From assembly GCA_038528385.1 (NCBI GenBank), contig JBCBET010000003.1, forward strand, positions 62,001 to 126,000: a stretch of 64,000 nt of DNA, written 5' to 3'. Position numbers and translations under genes: made by a program. Below are positions 60,564-64,000 of this stretch, one piece after another; position 1 is the stretch's first letter, and the number at the start of each line of letters is the position of its first letter. Below the pieces are notes generated by a model, which was not told the origin of the DNA, searched no databases, and was given only the letters and a program-made list of their open reading frames with translations. Origin of the DNA: Shimia_B sp038528385. Lineage in GTDB: Bacteria; Pseudomonadota; Alphaproteobacteria; Rhodobacterales; Rhodobacteraceae.

Positions 60564-63198
60564 GGGCGTCCTGCGTTTCACGGGCATCGTGAGTGTCCTG
60601 CGCGGCTGTCCGCGCGGCGATGCCGTCGAGCACCTCGCCCACCGCCACAGCGTAGGCCGCCTCCGTGCGCAGCTCCGCCAGCCGCGCGCGCCGCGCGAGC
60701 GCAGCCGCCCGGGCGGGTTTCTGCGCGGCAAAGAGCGCGGTGAGCGCCGTGGCATAGTCCGCCGCCGTGGCTTCGGGGCCAAGGAGGCGCTCGGCCGCCG
60801 TCGCCCCGTCCGGGCAGAGCGCCTCGCGCACGCCGCCCACGTCACTTGCCACCACCGGCAACCCGGCCATCGCGACCTCCAACAGCATCTGAGGCACCCC
60901 GTCCCAGGCGGACGTGTAAAGCCAGGCGTCGCATTCCGAAAGCGGCAGCTCCGTCACATCCCCATAAACGCCCTCGAGCACCACGTTCGCGGGCAGCGCG
61001 GGCCAGCCCGCGTCACTGCCCGACACCGGCGCGCCCCAGAACCGGAACGTGACCTCTGGCATGAGCCGCGCCACCTCGAAAGCCAGCGGCACGCGCTTTT
61101 GCGGGTCCATGCGCCCGGCCCAGAAGACCTGCCGCGCGGGCGCACGAAGCCAGCCGTGGCGCGGCGCGGGTACGGGCGTGATGTCGCTGCGCACGGGTGC
61201 GGCGAGGGCGTGGATGCGCGCCGCTTCCCCGGGCGGGAGCACGTAATCCTCCCGGAGCACGGCCGCGAGCGCCTCGCTGTCGGTGCAGACCGCCGCCAGC
61301 ACCTCGAAATGGCGGTAGAACCGGCGCAGCGGATAGCCCGTCCATTGCCCGAGCGTCGTCTGCTCGTTGCACAGAAAGCACCCCACCAGCGCCGTGGACG
61401 CCGCGAGCGCCTGCCCGTAGGGCTCCATCGCGTCCCAGAACCGGCGGCTGTTGACGTTGAAGACCACCTCCGGCGCCAGCGAGCGCAGGAAGAGCACCAT
61501 GAGGCGGAGCCGGATATGGGGCCGCACGTCGCGCGCCAGCGTGGCGAGGTCCACGTGGCGCACGCCCTCGGGGAACTTGCCCGCGGGCATCTCGCCGGGT
61601 TGATCGGTGGAGATGACGAGCACCTCACCCGCGCCGAAGCGCGCGGCCAGCGCCTGGGCGATCTGCCCCTCCATGCGGCGCGCCCCGCCGAAGCGGGGCC
61701 GGTTCACGAGGATCACGGCCCGTGCCGTGCGCCCGTCCGCCGCCGCCTGCAGCGCGGCCATCACCGATTGCCGTTTCACGAGCATCTCGGAATGGAGCGC
61801 GGGCAGCTTCATCTGGAGCGCTTCGGGCCAGGATTGCGTCACGAGCGGCTCGATCTCGGCGGTGCGCGCCACCTCGCGCCCCAGCGCGCCGAACATGAGC
61901 CGTGCGCGCAGATCGACCATGCGCGCGGCCCAGTGCCGCTCCAGCGCCTCGGGCGAGAGCCCGATGAGCGGCGCCATGTCGAGGGCGCGCGTGAAGGGCA
62001 GCGCCACGGCGCGCGCCTCCGCAGGCTTCGCGAGCCAGTCGAGGACGGCGCGGGCGGTGTCCGGGGGCGCGCCCGCCTCCGCCTGCCGCTCCGCCAGCGC
62101 CAGCGTGCCCAGAAGCGGCGAGGGCTCGCGGTCCTCCCGGTGCCCGCTCCGCAGGTAATGGCGCAGGGGATCGACGCCCTCGAGCTCCGCCACGTCCGGG
62201 TTGGCGGCGAGGTAGAAGGCCGGGTCGAAGACCTGGGCCATGGCCGCGTAATCGGCGTCGCTCCCGGCGGAGGGCGGATCGGACATCTCGGCAAGGGCCG
62301 CGTCCCGCTTCGCCTCCGCCCGCGCGATGCGCGCCTGGAAGACCGCGCCCCAATGGGGCGTCTCCTGCCGCGCGCGGTCATGGAGCGCGCTGAGCGCCGT
62401 GAGCGAGGTCTCGAGCGGCGGCGGGGCCGTATCCTCGCGCCGCGCCACGTCGCGGCCGAGCGTCGCGATCCGGTCGATGCGCAGCGGTTCGAGCTGCCGC
62501 ACGATGGCCTGCCGGCCGCGGCTTTCGGTGACGAGGGAGCTGTCGCGGCGGCGTTTGAAGATGACCGTATCGGGGGCCGAGACATGCTCCCACCCCGCGG
62601 CCATCGTCTCCACCGCGAACTGCCAGTCCTGGAAGCTCAGCCCCCGCGCGATGTCGCGGGTCACGTAAGGATGCTCCAGATGCGCCTCCCGCGGGGCGAG
62701 GCAGAGACTGTCGTAGTAATTCGAGACGTAAAAGAACTGCGGCGCAAAGAGCGGGTCGGCCTGATCCGGGTTCCAGTAGACCGAGCCCGCCCCGTCGAAG
62801 AGCCAGTTGAGCTCCGGATGGACGATCGCGCGCCGCCCCTCCGCCTCTGCCGCGGTGAGGCGGTCCATGGCGCCCGCGAGCCAGCCGGGGGAGAAGAGGT
62901 CGTCGGCATCCAGGAACGCGAGCGCCCGGCCCCGCGCGACCTCGGCCACCACGCGGTTGCGCGTGGCGCCCACATCGCCGCCATCCACGTCCACGCGCCG
63001 CCAGCCGTCGAACACCACCTGCTCGAAGAAGGCCCGCGCCGCGGGGGTCGGATGGTCATAGGCGATGAGCGCCTCCACGCCGTAACCCGCCGCGGCGGCC
63101 TCCGCCACCGCGCGCTCCGCGGCGCGCATGGTGGGGCCCGCGACGATGGTTTCGGCATGGACGGTGACGATGACCGACAAATCGACTGTTTTGGTCAT
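60556..63198 (-). CDS. Multidomain glycosyltransferase: GT2, FDxxYYL module, GT4
   Basis: 880 aa. Residues 1-255 are GT2 (SVIVTVHAETIVAGPTMRAAERA, DADD at 97-100, HPELNWLFDG, VIFKRRRDSS). Residues ~324-360 hold a module FDPAFYLAANPDVAELEGVDPLRHYLRSG that often links bacterial glycosyltransferases. Residues ~445-490 are a linker shared with the 49247 protein. Residues ~495-800 form a GT4 domain with VFWAGRMDPQKRVP, ECDAWLYTSAWDGVPQMLLEVAMAGLPVVASDVGG. First gene of the operon with two sulfotransferases; the complex probably builds and sulfates a glycan. Confidence 0.85.
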   Translation of the reverse strand: MTKTVDLSVIVTVHAETIVAGPTMRAAERAVAEAAAAGYGVEALIAYDHPTPAARAFFEQVVFDGWRRVDVDGGDVGATRNRVVAEVARGRALAFLDADDLFSPGWLAGAMDRLTAAEAEGRRAIVHPELNWLFDGAGSVYWNPDQADPLFAPQFFYVSNYYDSLCLAPREAHLEHPYVTRDIARGLSFQDWQFAVETMAAGWEHVSAPDTVIFKRRRDSSLVTESRGRQAIVRQLEPLRIDRIATLGRDVARREDTAPPPLETSLTALSALHDRARQETPHWGAVFQARIARAEAKRDAALAEMSDPPSAGSDADYAAMAQVFDPAFYLAANPDVAELEGVDPLRHYLRSGHREDREPSPLLGTLALAERQAEAGAPPDTARAVLDWLAKPAEARAVALPFTRALDMAPLIGLSPEALERHWAARMVDLRARLMFGALGREVARTAEIEPLVTQSWPEALQMKLPALHSEMLVKRQSVMAALQAAADGRTARAVILVNRPRFGGARRMEGQIAQALAARFGAGEVLVISTDQPGEMPAGKFPEGVRHVDLATLARDVRPHIRLRLMVLFLRSLAPEVVFNVNSRRFWDAMEPYGQALAASTALVGCFLCNEQTTLGQWTGYPLRRFYRHFEVLAAVCTDSEALAAVLREDYVLPPGEAARIHALAAPVRSDITPVPAPRHGWLRAPARQVFWAGRMDPQKRVPLAFEVARLMPEVTFRFWGAPVSGSDAGWPALPANVVLEGVYGDVTELPLSECDAWLYTSAWDGVPQMLLEVAMAGLPVVASDVGGVREALCPDGATAAERLLGPEATAADYATALTALFAAQKPARAAALARRARLAELRTEAAYAVAVGEVLDGIAARTAAQDTHDARETQDAHG

Positions 63199-63342
63199 CA
63201 GCTCGCGGAATTCCTGCGCCGTGCATTGTGCGGCGTGGTCATAGCCAAAGCGGTTCGCCCATGCAAATCGTGCTTGCCTCGAGACCGACGAAGCTCAGCC
63301 CGGTACGAGAGTAGACAATCCTAAACCCCCGGACTAACAGCG

Positions 63343-64000
63343 ATGCCCAGAGAGGTATTTAGATTGCTGTTTAAATCGAAGCCTAAAGACGTCGCCGCGA
63401 AAGGACGCAAGGCCGTGGCAGAAAACACCGACAAAGAAGCGCCTTTGATTGAAAAGGACGTCGTGAAAGCACTGCGCGTTGTGGATAGAATTCTTGCCTG
63501 TACAGACGAAGAGTTTGCGAGCCGGAAGTTCATTCTCTCGCAGGTGCTTGAGTTCGGCTTGTGCCGGATGCCGTGGCGACCATGGTCGCGCTGGTGCGAT
63601 AACATGAACTCGAGCAAGTTCGGCCATCAGCAAATTCCCACGGAGTTCACTGACTACCTCATGACACTAGTGAAGGTGCGCCCTACAACAGCAGCAGAGA
63701 TCGGTGTCTTCTGGGGTGGCTCGTCTTACCTTGCGGCCGCGGTCCTCCAGCGGGGAAACCCGGGTCTTAGTTACACGATGATCGATATTCAGGATCGGCT
63801 CGTTGCCTTTGACCGGTTTGCGCAGCGACTACATCTTGTGAAGCGCGCGCCGTCGACATCCGACGACTTCGCAGGCGACGTGTTCGACTACGTCTTTATT
63901 GACGGAGATCACACCTTCATGGGCGCAAAAAAGGACTATCTCAACCTCGGTCGTCATGCGCGCCTGGCGTTCGGTTTCCATGACATCCACGCCCATGAGT
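63343..64000 (+). CDS. SAM-dependent methyltransferase, N-terminal part (cut by window edge)
   Basis: At least 219 codons from ATG 63343; the frame is open at base 64000. Begins MPREVFRLLFKSKPKDV with a basic leader. The SAM motif AEIGVFWGGSSYLAAAVL and then YTMIDIQDRL and FDYVFIDGDHTFMGAKKDY are typical of the class I Methyltransf_24 group, found in glycan and natural-product clusters. Base composition is visibly lower in GC than the genes to the left and several codons are AT-ending (ATT, TTT, ACA, GCA, AAA), suggesting separate origin. Divergent from the GT operon across a 144-base gap. Confidence 0.8.
   Translation, partial: MPREVFRLLFKSKPKDVAAKGRKAVAENTDKEAPLIEKDVVKALRVVDRILACTDEEFASRKFILSQVLEFGLCRMPWRPWSRWCDNMNSSKFGHQQIPTEFTDYLMTLVKVRPTTAAEIGVFWGGSSYLAAAVLQRGNPGLSYTMIDIQDRLVAFDRFAQRLHLVKRAPSTSDDFAGDVFDYVFIDGDHTFMGAKKDYLNLGRHARLAFGFHDIHAHE

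Noticed and set aside
60445..63324. A 950+ codon open frame on the plus strand opposite the giant glycosyltransferase gene
   Set aside because: Arg/His/Leu/Gly-rich translation with no domain; arises from high GC. The minus-strand frame has intact GT2 and GT4 motifs. The same reason applies to long frames opposite hslU (23182-24759) and yjbH (38641-41013).

Overview
The window is GC-rich alphaproteobacterial chromosome, most likely from a marine Rhodobacteraceae (Roseobacter-type) bacterium. The basis is gene order (parB-parA-rsmG-mnmG-mnmE-rho, then maf-aroE-coaE-dnaQ, then secB, FxsA, Tim44-like, Smr, hslU/hslV), protein length and style, and MCxxC-type serralysins. I saw no rRNA, tRNA, insertion sequence, prophage or CRISPR array.

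Bases 1-26.5 kb are a housekeeping block. It opens with a cut-off sulfotransferase-like gene coupled to a class IV aminotransferase, a periplasmic MsrA, a ribokinase and mutS. Then come hrcA-grpE (heat shock), rph-rdgB-hemW, and the leftward chain mnmE-mnmG-rsmG-parA-parB with rho beside it. Two perfect parS sites (TGTTTCACGTGAAACA) lie at the starts of rsmG and mnmG. At 16675-17132 is an AT-rich, DnaA-box-like gap between rho (leftward) and maf (rightward). Genes on both sides read away from it, as expected of the chromosomal origin of replication; this is the best oriC candidate. Rightward come maf-aroE-coaE-dnaQ, then secB, fxsA, a Tim44-like gene, smr, an MFS transporter, and hslV-hslU with an unrelated membrane-protein gene wedged between them.

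Bases 26.7 kb to the right edge are a large cell-surface/exopolysaccharide region. Precursor genes: phosphomannomutase, mannose-1-phosphate guanylyltransferase/mannose-6-phosphate isomerase, UDP-glucose dehydrogenase, a FlaA1/CapD-type UDP-sugar dehydratase, and UDP-sulfoquinovose synthase. Assembly genes: an initiating sugar-phosphate transferase, GT4, DUF4422-GT8, GT2, and two mosaic GT2/GT4 glycosyltransferases. Export genes: a Wza/BexD-like lipoprotein, YjbH and YjbF, and a tiny YjbE-like protein. Three secreted RTX proteins (two serralysin-type metalloproteases and a four-repeat Calx-beta protein) interrupt the cluster at 28.8-35.4 kb. They share one C-terminal calcium-binding module.

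The most unusual theme is sulfur in the polysaccharide. A UDP-sulfoquinovose synthase (which consumes sulfite) lies directly upstream of an APS/PAPS reductase (which makes sulfite). Next to these is an overlapping operon of one giant glycosyltransferase and two sulfotransferases, and a weaker sulfotransferase-like gene lies 9 kb to the left. I infer a polysaccharide that is both sulfonated and sulfated. The second unusual point is that the two giant glycosyltransferases (49247-51760 and 60556-63198) are built from the same modules in circularly permuted order. The window ends inside a lower-GC methyltransferase gene, so the polysaccharide cluster continues to the right.
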